DNA from: SIG603 sp964369225
GTDB taxonomy: Bacteria; Bacillota; Clostridia; Oscillospirales; Acutalibacteraceae
Assembly (NCBI GenBank): GCA_964369225.1
Contig: CAYJER010000006.1
Span: 1 to 64,000, forward strand
Direction of reading: 5' to 3'
Length of the DNA: 64,000 nt
The position numbers and the translations under genes were made by a program. Of this stretch, positions 27,445 through 35,315 are shown piece by piece; position 1 is the first letter of the stretch, and the number at the start of each line of letters is the position of its first letter. The notes under the pieces were generated by a model. That model was given only the letters and a program-made list of their open reading frames with translations, did not search any database and had not been told where the DNA came from.

Positions 27445-27547
27445 AATATATCTCCTTTGAAATTAATTTTATTTTATAATGAAAATTTCGTGTATTTTAT
27501 AGGTGAGGTTCTCAAGCCTTAGAACTCAAGCTACCTTAATGCTATAT

Positions 27548-27802
27548 TGTAGGGGAGGGTCTATGCGCAGACGTGCCTCTTAGCAAATTTAGCCATGTAG
27601 GGGCGGATATTATCCGCCTAAAAATTTGGTGATTTTGCCTAAGTTTGATAGGCGGATAATATCCGCCCCTACATTAATTTATGCGTTTTAACGAATTTGT
27701 TTTAAATCAAAAAAACGTAAGAGGCACGTCTGGTCTGTGCGCCCTCCCGAAACTGGGTGCTAAATCCTACCTCTCGGGAGGGTACGGAGACCCTCCCCTA
27801 CA
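27548..27802. repeat. Composite element: class A palindrome plus class E hairpin
   Basis: Fills most of the 423-base gap between ileS and the lipoprotein gene. It contains the inner palindrome 27596-27673, outer arms GACGTGCCTCTTAG and GTAAGAGGCACGTC that match, and on the right a class E palindrome (27741-27802) with CCCTCCCGA and TCGGGAGGG arms. I see no T-box and no clear ileS promoter in this gap. Any read-through from the T-box transcript would carry these hairpins. Confidence 0.82.
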
Positions 27803-27867
27803 ATTAAATATTAAGATTACCTAATTTCATAACAGCACCACGTCAAATGCTCATAACAGACAATATG

Positions 27868-28464
27868 TTAATTTCTGTGTTCAATAATTTTTTCTGTGAA
27901 TAAATCCAAAAACTCTTTAGATGTACTCCATGTAATATCATTATCTGAATCTTTTAATCCGCTTATTTCATATATGGCATAGCTACAGATATATTCATAT
28001 AACCCCTGATTCTCACTTTTGTATATAATAAAATACAATGGGTTTAAAGCTGATTCTTCCAGTTCTAAAACAGTTTGATACTCTTCGCTTGTTACAAAGT
28101 ATTCGAACCATTTGCCTTCACTGATAAAATTAGGATCATTCTGTTCCTCTTTAGCAATCTTATCACAAAGTTGTTGCAAATTATCGCTAACTATATTGCG
28201 TATTTCTTCTGTTGTACCATCTAAAAATGCCTTCTCATCCGTTATGCCATCTAAAGTAACATGCTCCCAGCTATCTGTTACTATTGTATCTGTTATCTCC
28301 TCTGATTCAGCACTTTCACCATGAAAGTTTTCTTTTGATTGCTCTGCACCATTACTAACGCTTAGTTCATTTTCATTCTGTTCTACACGTTCACTTGAAA
28401 AGTTACATGCTGTAATCAAGAATATATTTCCAATTAAAAGAAAAATTGCAATTAACTTTTTCAT
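27868..28464 (-). CDS. Putative lipoprotein of unknown function, downstream of an Ile-type T-box
   Basis: A 198-residue protein with a lipoprotein signal peptide: MKKLIAIFLLIGNIFLITAC, the Cys being the lipidation site. The mature part is acidic, begins with a Ser/Glu-rich linker and has no motif that I recognise; WEHVTLDGITDEKAFLDGTT starts the folded part. I set the start at 28464, where TAGGAGG precedes the ATG by 8 bases. The gene lies between a T-box leader (28510-28736) and ileS on the same strand. It may be a newcomer inserted into the ileS transcription unit, or itself the target of isoleucine-responsive control. Confidence 0.75.
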   Translation of the reverse strand: MKKLIAIFLLIGNIFLITACNFSSERVEQNENELSVSNGAEQSKENFHGESAESEEITDTIVTDSWEHVTLDGITDEKAFLDGTTEEIRNIVSDNLQQLCDKIAKEEQNDPNFISEGKWFEYFVTSEEYQTVLELEESALNPLYFIIYKSENQGLYEYICSYAIYEISGLKDSDNDITWSTSKEFLDLFTEKIIEHRN

Positions 28465-28509
28465 AACATAACCTCCTACAACGCACAATATAAATAATCT
28501 TCATTGCTG

Positions 28510-28736
28510 AAATAAAAAAATTCTTCATCCAATAAGGACAAAGAATATTTGTTTAACCACCTTACATACTATCATATGTTCTTCTTGTAACGGTGAAGTG
28601 CCGTAAAAGCCTATTAGAAATCGTTCGGCTTTTCTGCTCAAAAGTGATTTTCCTTAACATAACTACTCATACCGATTTTCAGCTACCATCGGCTCTCTTA
28701 AATTTTTGTTATGAAGTACTGTCTTTATCATAGCAT
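28510..28736 (-). promoter_or_regulatory. T-box riboswitch leader, apparent isoleucine (ATC) specifier
   Basis: Reading the minus strand downstream of the promoter, the leader shows the Stem I start GATAAAGACAGTA (28717-28729), the distal AGAGAGCCGATGGTAGCTG region with the conserved AGAGAG (28693-28698), a specifier-loop segment GGAAAATCAC with candidate codon ATC (28646-28648), a following TTTTGAGC, a Stem III-like ACGG...CCGTTAC, and a degenerate T-box AAGGTGG (28557-28563). It ends in a terminator, ATTCTTTGTCC pairing with GGATGAAGAAT and then TTTTTTT (28511-28547). ATC fits isoleucine and the ileS gene further downstream. The T-box sequence itself is poorly conserved after GGTGG. Confidence 0.8.
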
Positions 28737-28751
28737 TTAATATATAGTATC

Positions 28752-28780
28752 ATGGTATCATTTTAGCTCTTATTTGTCAA
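28752..28780 (-). promoter_or_regulatory. Promoter of the T-box leader transcript
   Basis: Minus strand: TTGACA (28775-28780), 17-base spacer, TACCAT (28752-28757) preceded by an extended -10 TG. The T-box Stem I begins about 20 bases downstream, as expected. Confidence 0.7.
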
Positions 28781-28845
28781 GATATATTTAAAATTTTTCT
28801 GTAATTAAAAATTATTCAGGTGAACCTCAAGCCTTAAAACTTGAT

Positions 28846-29097
28846 TGTAGGGGAGGATATTGTCCACAGGAGTTGATTAGCAAAGAAACCAATGTAGGGG
28901 ACGGGTTCTCCGTCCCGAAAAACTAGAGGTTTTAGCTAAATTTACACGGGACGGAAGACCCGTCCCCTACATTAATTTGTGCGTTTAAACGAATTAATTT
29001 TAAATCAAAAATCGTAAGAGGCACGTCTGGATAATATCCGCCTAAAAACTCCGTAATTTTGCTTAAATTTCATTGGCGGATAATATCCGCCCCTACA
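28846..29097. repeat. Composite palindromic element with class B core, mismatched outer arms and a class A tail
   Basis: Covers most of the region between the T-box promoter and the nucleotidase gene. Inner class B palindrome 28893-28971 (GGGACGG arms), left outer arm GAGTTGATTAG, right outer arm GTAAGAGGCACGTC (alternative type, does not pair), then a left-truncated class A palindrome 29029-29097. A clear mosaic of modules. Confidence 0.8.
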
Positions 29098-29138
29098 TTA
29101 ATTTTTTTTGGTTTAATAATTCTCCATTTTCAATTAAA

Positions 29139-29161
29139 GGGCGACCATATGTAGTCGCCCC
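29139..29161 (-). terminator. Terminator after the nucleotidase gene, derived from a repeat half-element
   Basis: Minus strand: GGGCGAC, a short loop and GTCGCCC followed by TTTAATT. The stem is the class C sequence seen in other repeat copies, suggesting a repeat arm now serving as the 3' end of the transcript of the gene ending at 29174. Confidence 0.6.
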
Positions 29162-29173
29162 AAAAAAACTAAT

Positions 29174-32100
29174 TTAATTTTTCTTATATTTATAGCTTAC
29201 TAATAATCCAGCTATTGCCATTAATGCAAATGTGATTATAATAACTTGAACATTTGTGTCACCTGTTTCTGGTACATCTAGTGACTCTTCATCCGTGCTA
29301 TCTGTAAATGTAATACGTCCTAAACCATTAATATTTGCGTATTCCTCGCCAACTACACCATCAAGATTTTGCTGAATGTAGTTCATTAGAACCTCATTAT
29401 CTATCATAAACATTGATTTTACAACTTCTGCGCCTTTGAACATTGTCATTCCATCGCCAAAGCTTAGTAACATATAGTCGTGTGAGGCTACAACATACAT
29501 TTTATCAAGGTCTAACTCTTCATCACCAATCATTACATCGTGAACTCTGTATTCGCCGTCTACCTTAATAAACGCACCTTGCTCATCTGTTACAACGCTA
29601 GACTCTATTCCTGTGTTTATAGCATATGTCATGCCTGAAACTTGTAAAAATCCGCCACTCTCTTCTGGAGCTGAACCTGCACCCATCTCTAGGGCATCTA
29701 GTAGAACTTGTCCTGAAACTCTAACTGATGTCGCATTGTTTCCGAACGGATGAACCGCAATTACATCGCCATAAGTGATATCACCAGCTTCAATATCTGC
29801 CCTTATTCCGCCACCGTTTACAATTGCAACGTCAGCCTCTAGCATAGTTCTGTAGCCGTCTGCCACTAAGTCACCTAGGTTTGTCTCTTGATTTCTTATC
29901 ATTCTCTCGCCAGTTGTTGGATTGTTTACAACTAGTGGAACTTCTGTTTTTGCTATTACTGTGTTTAGTAAAACCTCAAACTGTGCGTTTGTTGAGTCTA
30001 CTAATGCTTGTACTTCTGTGTCTTTTGTTGTGTATGTATCGCTAGGGATTAACTGAGCGTTTATCTCGCCTGTTGTGCCATTGATTGTGATTTTGCCTAG
30101 ATTATCAAATTTTTCACCAGTTTGTGTCAATATGACTTCATTTCCGTCTTTATCTTTTACTGTTTCGCCGTCAATAACAGTGTGTGAGTGTCCATCTATA
30201 AACACATCAAAACCACTTGTGTTTGCTATAACATCTGTTGATTTATAAGGGCTTGACTCATCATCTACACCTAAGTGTGAAAGTGCAATGATGTAATCTG
30301 CACCCTCTGCCTTGGCGGCATCAACTGATGCTTGAACATTTTGATATAGGTTTTCTCCGTTATTGCCCTCGCTGAAACTGTAAATAAAGTTTCCGTCGGC
30401 ATCTTGGAAGTATGTTGGAGTAGATTTTGTGAAAGTTTCTGGAGTTGTAATACCAACATAAGCTACTTGGAAGTTACCGTAATCAACTATCTCATAAGCA
30501 TCAAAAACCGATGTATTTGTAGTTAAATCCATAAAGTTGCTTGAAACTACAGAAGCGTTAAGGTCTCCCATTAATTTTAAGAATTGAGGAACTTGATAGT
30601 CATACTCATGATTTCCTGGAACAAAAATGTCGTATCCAACTGCATTCATAAGCTCAATAATAGCCTCACCGTTTGTTAATTTACCTATAGGACCGCCTTG
30701 AACTGCGTCTCCAGCATCTACTAAAGTTACAAACTCGTCGCCGTAAATAGCTTCCATCTCTTCTTTATAAGAGGCTACACCGGCAAAACCAAAGCCGTTT
30801 TCAATGTCGCAGTGTGTGTCGTTTGTATGAAGAATAACAACCTCGTCTGTGTTGATTTTTGTGTCGCCTAATTTAAAGGCTGCAACTGTGCCAGAAACCT
30901 CGTTAGAAGTTAAAAGCATTGGGTAACCGTTAGGGCTGTCTTCTGCTGAAATAAAAGCTAGACCCTCTGGGGCTACATCGCCCTCTGTTATAAATTTATC
31001 AAGTTCACCTTTGTCATACTCATATACACCGTCTAGGTCTACAGCATCGTCTTTATTCTCATATTTAAGAACAGGGTCTCCAACGATATTTTCAAAATCT
31101 CTTGTATTAATATAGTTTACATAAGTAGCATTGCTAGGATCTGTGACATCATATGCCATAATTCCGCCGATTCTCTCAAGGGCAATAAACGCATAAGTTC
31201 TGCCGTTTACTTCACCTAAAGTTACGGATTCAGGCTCTATGCTCTTCTTGCCTGCACGGTCTTCTACAAAATTATTATCATTAGAAGCATTGAAGTATTC
31301 AGGGATATATGAGGCTGTAAGCTCTTCAAAGTCTTCTGCGCTGTCAAAGGCCACACTTAAACCTGTTTCAGTTACTTCAAAAATTGTGAAAGAACGTCCA
31401 CCATACATAAAGTCTTTTGTGTCGTTTCCTGCAACATCAACTGTAGTCGGGTCGATAAAAGTAATTTTATCTTCATAAGATAGATATTTAGGGTCATCAA
31501 ACTTCATATTTCCGTTTGGTGAGTTCTCGTTTTCGCTGTCTTCAAAATCTACTTTAACTTCATTGCAGTAGAAACCAGCTTCCTTTTTATCGCCATACTC
31601 TCTGCCGTCACCCTCGTTTGCTGTGACTAGATATGTTTTGCCATTTACTACATAAGAGTCAATAGCATCTGGCATACGAGTACCGTAAACACCCTCGTGC
31701 AATTGTGGAGCGTACACTTCATCAGATGAATTAAGGTCAAACGCAACTGTTCCATAGTCGATATATCCTAATGAATATACATCATCAAAATCTTTAGTTT
31801 CTATATCAAGAACTGCTATAGCGTTAGCCTCTTGAAGTGCTACATACGCCTTGCCGTCTGCTACTGAAATATATTCTGGTTCAAAATCTTCAGAGGCATT
31901 AGCTCCTGCTTTAAACATTACTCCCTCTGAAACTAATTCCGCTCTTTTTGTAGCATCATCAAATTTCTCGAAACCTACAGTTGTTACAGTGCCATTTTCT
32001 AACTCAATTACTGAAACTGAACCCTTTGGATCAGCCACTGCATAGCCCTCATCTCCATTAGGCTCGCCCTCGTTTGCAGTTAGAATTGTGTTATCATCTG

Positions 32101-32650
32101 CAAATGTTAGCATGTCTGGCTGAACACCTACTGTAAATATTTTATCAAGACTTAAACTGCCGTCAGCGTTAAAGCTAAAAGTTGCAACTCTTCCGTTGTC
32201 ATTGTATCCATCTGCTTGTAATGCAACTGCAAGAGTTGTTTCATCAGGAGACACAGCAATACTTGTCATATCGCCATAAGCAAAAGTATTGTCACTAGCC
32301 TCGACTGCTGATTTTACATCGAACTCTGTTCCACTTAAATTAGTGAAAGCAGTGCCTGTTAGAATTTTCATGTCGATTACTGCAATATTGCCTGATGTTC
32401 CATTAATGGCATAGGCATAACCATTGCTTGTGTTATAAGTGATTATCTCCATTACACCGCCGTCAAAGTTTACATCGCCTGAAACATAACGACCTACTAA
32501 GTCCATAGTAAGTGATGTATTTGCGTTTTCATAGCCTTGAGTAGAAGTATCCACACTTGTAGCAAAAACATTTGCAGTTATTAACGAGCTTGTCATTAGG
32601 GCAATAGCTAAAGTGCTAGCTATCAATGATTTTATCTTTTTTAGTTTCAT
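29174..32650 (-). CDS. Surface-anchored choice-of-anchor I protein fused to a 5'-nucleotidase
   Basis: An 1158-residue exported protein. A signal peptide (residues 1-31) is followed by a beta-propeller-like choice-of-anchor I domain (to about 590), then a UshA-type 5'-nucleotidase: VVILHTNDTHCDIE, LVDAGDAVQGG, VPGNHEYDY and IDGHSHTV are the metal-binding motifs, with the C-terminal substrate domain to about 1100. The end has VPETG at about residue 1126, a hydrophobic helix and KYKKN, a sortase-type anchor. It probably hydrolyses extracellular nucleotides at the wall. The ATG at 32650 follows GGAGGCATAT. No sortase gene is in the window. Confidence 0.88.
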   Translation of the reverse strand: MKLKKIKSLIASTLAIALMTSSLITANVFATSVDTSTQGYENANTSLTMDLVGRYVSGDVNFDGGVMEIITYNTSNGYAYAINGTSGNIAVIDMKILTGTAFTNLSGTEFDVKSAVEASDNTFAYGDMTSIAVSPDETTLAVALQADGYNDNGRVATFSFNADGSLSLDKIFTVGVQPDMLTFADDNTILTANEGEPNGDEGYAVADPKGSVSVIELENGTVTTVGFEKFDDATKRAELVSEGVMFKAGANASEDFEPEYISVADGKAYVALQEANAIAVLDIETKDFDDVYSLGYIDYGTVAFDLNSSDEVYAPQLHEGVYGTRMPDAIDSYVVNGKTYLVTANEGDGREYGDKKEAGFYCNEVKVDFEDSENENSPNGNMKFDDPKYLSYEDKITFIDPTTVDVAGNDTKDFMYGGRSFTIFEVTETGLSVAFDSAEDFEELTASYIPEYFNASNDNNFVEDRAGKKSIEPESVTLGEVNGRTYAFIALERIGGIMAYDVTDPSNATYVNYINTRDFENIVGDPVLKYENKDDAVDLDGVYEYDKGELDKFITEGDVAPEGLAFISAEDSPNGYPMLLTSNEVSGTVAAFKLGDTKINTDEVVILHTNDTHCDIENGFGFAGVASYKEEMEAIYGDEFVTLVDAGDAVQGGPIGKLTNGEAIIELMNAVGYDIFVPGNHEYDYQVPQFLKLMGDLNASVVSSNFMDLTTNTSVFDAYEIVDYGNFQVAYVGITTPETFTKSTPTYFQDADGNFIYSFSEGNNGENLYQNVQASVDAAKAEGADYIIALSHLGVDDESSPYKSTDVIANTSGFDVFIDGHSHTVIDGETVKDKDGNEVILTQTGEKFDNLGKITINGTTGEINAQLIPSDTYTTKDTEVQALVDSTNAQFEVLLNTVIAKTEVPLVVNNPTTGERMIRNQETNLGDLVADGYRTMLEADVAIVNGGGIRADIEAGDITYGDVIAVHPFGNNATSVRVSGQVLLDALEMGAGSAPEESGGFLQVSGMTYAINTGIESSVVTDEQGAFIKVDGEYRVHDVMIGDEELDLDKMYVVASHDYMLLSFGDGMTMFKGAEVVKSMFMIDNEVLMNYIQQNLDGVVGEEYANINGLGRITFTDSTDEESLDVPETGDTNVQVIIITFALMAIAGLLVSYKYKKN

Positions 32651-32677
32651 ATATGCCTCCAAAATTTTGTTGGGCTT

Positions 32678-32706
32678 ATCATAACATACAATTGTTAAAA
32701 ACACAA
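32678..32706 (-). promoter_or_regulatory. Promoter of the surface nucleotidase gene
   Basis: Minus strand: TTGTGT (32701-32706), 17-base spacer ending TGT, TATGAT (32678-32683), an extended -10 promoter. The start codon is 28 bases downstream of the -10 box. Confidence 0.55.
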
Positions 32707-32737
32707 TTATTTTAGGTAAAATATAAATTAAATAAAA

Positions 32738-32970
32738 ATGTAAATTAATGTAGGGGATGCCACGGAGACCAAGCGTGTCGCTTAGCCTTTATGGTAGGGG
32801 CGACCCTCAAGCCTTAGAACTTAGTTAATAGTGAAAAATGAACAGTGAAAAGTTAATGTGAAAATCCTTGCGGATTTTTTGATTAAAGAATTTTTAAATA
32901 AAAATTTTGTGTTGATAAATATAAATTTGTTAAAATATTGTAACGGAGGGTCTCCGTGCCCTCCCCTACA
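32738..32970. repeat. Degenerate palindromic fragments and an isolated terminator-type repeat
   Basis: Within the 464-base gap 32651-33114: a broken TGTAGGGG element (from about 32749), a copy of the second repeat family in plus orientation (32826-32884, hairpin ATCCTTGCGGAT then TTTTTT) and a class E half element (32944-32970). This terminator-type copy is the only one not in the sense orientation of a gene ending next to it. Confidence 0.7.
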
Positions 32971-33068
32971 ATGTAAGCTTAAGAAATCCTACAAAATTCG
33001 TTAATTCTAAAGCATACAGAAATATTTCTTATTTCTGCATTCTTATTTTTTATTTATTAATAAATAAG

Positions 33069-33097
33069 AAATCTCGAGGCTTTTACACCTCGAGATT
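33069..33097 (-). terminator. Terminator of the cohesin/dockerin gene
   Basis: Minus strand: AATCTCGAGG, loop TGTAAAAG, CCTCGAGATT, then TCTTATTTATT. A ten-pair perfect stem 18 bases after the stop at 33115. Confidence 0.85.
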
Positions 33098-33114
33098 AAT
33101 GAGTTTAAGTTAGA

Positions 33115-35082
33115 TTAGATTTCTTTAGATACATACATGAACAGTGCCATTACGTCAGCATTGTTAATTATTCCATTTCCATCCATATCACCTGCACGTG
33201 CTTCGATTACATATGTGTTGTCTGAAAGATATGTTAATAGTCCGAATACGTCTTTATTGTTGATAACGCCGTCTTCGTTTACATCACCCATTAGGATGTC
33301 TACTACTTCAACAAAACCGTTATCAATAGCAAATGTTACTTCTTGCTCTTGTGCGTTGATAACATTTCCTGAATCGTATGTTACATCGATATCATATACA
33401 CCCTCTGCTGCATCATCTAAAACTTTAAATGTTACTGTAGCATATGTGATGTCTTCTGTTGTAACTTCTGTTAGTTGTACCCAGTTTAGGTTGAATTTTG
33501 AATTAACTTCGTCTACTACTGGATCAAATGTGTTGCCTGAGAACTCTGAATTATAAACTACATCAACGAACTCTAAAGCTGTTCCATCATAATCAACTGT
33601 TAGTTTCATAGCAGCAAGACCAGGGTTGTCCTCTAATACGATGTCAACCATAACTTCTTCGCCAGCTTTTGCCTCTTCTTCTTCAACGATGATTGTTCCG
33701 CCGTCTACAACTGGAGGAAGTGAAGGATCTGGAGTCTCTGTTGGTTCTGGAGTCTCTGTTGGTTGTGTAGTATCTGACTCAATGTATGTATCTAATGAAG
33801 TAGATATTGTGATATCATCTAGGAAAGCTGTGTAAGCTACGCCTGTGCCATCACCCCACATTGAGATCATATTAAAGCCTTTGCCCATGTCGCCTGTGAT
33901 TGGAGCTGTGTAAACTTCTGTTCCGTCAATGTAAACATTAACTTCACCAGCTGTTGTGTAATCCCATTGTAGTCTATGCCAGCCTTCGCTTCTAGCTACT
34001 GTTGTCTCTTGAGTACCTGTTCCACCTCTTTGGTCAACTGTGTAGTTAGTTAAAGAAGTTGCTGTGTGTATACCAACATGTGTTGAAACACCTAGGTTTG
34101 CTTGTCCAAAGTTTTTATCTGCTACTGTTACTCTGTTTGTATAGTTAGCATCGTCTGTCATGTCATCATAGAACCAAACTGTAACTACTTTACCATCTAT
34201 TGATTGTTGTAGTGTTTTGTCTAGGCTGTATCCACCATTTGCTGGTAGATTAACTTGTAAACTGCTGTTTCCTGAATTAGCTTTATCAGTTGTAATTTCT
34301 GTGCTTAAGCCTGATTGCCAATCAAAATAGCTGTCATCCCAAGCGTTCTCGAATCTCATTTCGTCTTCAATTACGCCTTCTACATCTTGCTCTATTGTAA
34401 TTTGAGAAGTTTTGTTAACAATTGAATCATCGCCTATAACTACTGGAGCTTTAGTTGAAGTAACCATGCTCTTGTTACCGCCTGCGAATACTGCGCCAAC
34501 CTCGGCACCTGTATCTACATCAATTGAAACATTACCTTTTGTTGTTGAAGATGCTGCACCACCTGCGTATGCAACCCATTTTATGCTTGCATCTGCACCG
34601 AATGTCATTGATACATCACCAACCACATCACAACCAGCACCGCCACCATATACTTGGTTTAGCACTTCGCCGCCTTGAACATTAACTACTACATCACCTG
34701 TTAGGTCTGAATTAAAGTTAGCACCATAGATAAGCCCAACTGTTCCGCCTGTCATTGTGATTTGTGTATCTGCTGTTAAGTCTGTGTCTGAACCGCCGAA
34801 AATTGAGAAATCGCTTAAGTCATAACCAGCTGCATCGTAAGAACCAGTAGCGGTAGTAATCTCTACCATACCCTCGCCTGCATCCACAACGCCGTCTCTA
34901 TCAGCATCAAGATAAACTACTGTGTTACCAGCTGTTGTACCCTCTGCTAAAATAATAGCGTTTCCGTTTGCGTAAAATCTGTTTCTACCTGCATCCAATT
35001 CATAACTTGGTGCTACCGCTAATGCTGTTACCGATGTTGTAGCAAGCATTAGACCCATAAGTCCTGCTAAAATCTTTTTCAT
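33115..35082 (-). CDS. Secreted protein with beta-solenoid, lectin-like, cohesin and dockerin domains
   Basis: A 655-residue exported protein, signal peptide 1-22. Order: glycine-rich beta-solenoid-like part with repeats such as VVVNVQGGEVLNQVYGGG (to about 210); a concanavalin-like domain (about 250-430) containing VVTVWFYDD and RSEGWHRLQWDY; a Thr/Pro/Glu linker; a cohesin (about 459-597) with AGEEVMVDIVLEDNPGLAAM; and a dockerin (about 598-655) with DVNEDGVINNKDVFGLL and DMDGNGIINNADVMALF. Having both domains suggests an adaptor that binds one partner through each. A similar lectin-like domain occurs in the neighbouring 1647-residue protein. Own promoter and terminator are visible. Confidence 0.87.
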   Translation of the reverse strand: MKKILAGLMGLMLATTSVTALAVAPSYELDAGRNRFYANGNAIILAEGTTAGNTVVYLDADRDGVVDAGEGMVEITTATGSYDAAGYDLSDFSIFGGSDTDLTADTQITMTGGTVGLIYGANFNSDLTGDVVVNVQGGEVLNQVYGGGAGCDVVGDVSMTFGADASIKWVAYAGGAASSTTKGNVSIDVDTGAEVGAVFAGGNKSMVTSTKAPVVIGDDSIVNKTSQITIEQDVEGVIEDEMRFENAWDDSYFDWQSGLSTEITTDKANSGNSSLQVNLPANGGYSLDKTLQQSIDGKVVTVWFYDDMTDDANYTNRVTVADKNFGQANLGVSTHVGIHTATSLTNYTVDQRGGTGTQETTVARSEGWHRLQWDYTTAGEVNVYIDGTEVYTAPITGDMGKGFNMISMWGDGTGVAYTAFLDDITISTSLDTYIESDTTQPTETPEPTETPDPSLPPVVDGGTIIVEEEEAKAGEEVMVDIVLEDNPGLAAMKLTVDYDGTALEFVDVVYNSEFSGNTFDPVVDEVNSKFNLNWVQLTEVTTEDITYATVTFKVLDDAAEGVYDIDVTYDSGNVINAQEQEVTFAIDNGFVEVVDILMGDVNEDGVINNKDVFGLLTYLSDNTYVIEARAGDMDGNGIINNADVMALFMYVSKEI

Positions 35083-35145
35083 TATTTACACTCCTTTAAA
35101 TTAAATTGTTATGCCTTAATTTGACATACAATCACCATGTAGACA

Positions 35146-35174
35146 AGTTTATCACAAATATACCTAAAAATCAA
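35146..35174 (-). promoter_or_regulatory. Promoter of the cohesin/dockerin gene
   Basis: Minus strand: TTGATT (35169-35174), 17-base spacer ending TGA, TAAACT (35146-35151), extended -10 type. A TAAAGGAGTG site precedes the ATG at 35082. A weak hairpin at about 35275-35302 may end the upstream beta-helix gene. Confidence 0.55.
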
Positions 35175-35315
35175 TATCTAATCTATATTTTTTGTAAAAA
35201 TACTACTTTTTGTCGCTTTGCCTAAATAAACCGCTATTCATTGTATATAATACACAAAGAATTAATTTTTGTGATGGGCAAACTAATTTGTTCACCCATA
35301 CACAATATATAAGTC

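Noticed and set aside
27445..27540. T-box or other leader directly before ileS
   Set aside because: No AGAGAG, specifier or GGTGG signature in this stretch; only the outer end of a repeat composite is present.
28560..28680. Decayed coding remnant or insertion sequence upstream of the lipoprotein
   Set aside because: A short frame there is explained by the T-box leader; no transposase similarity or target repeats are visible.
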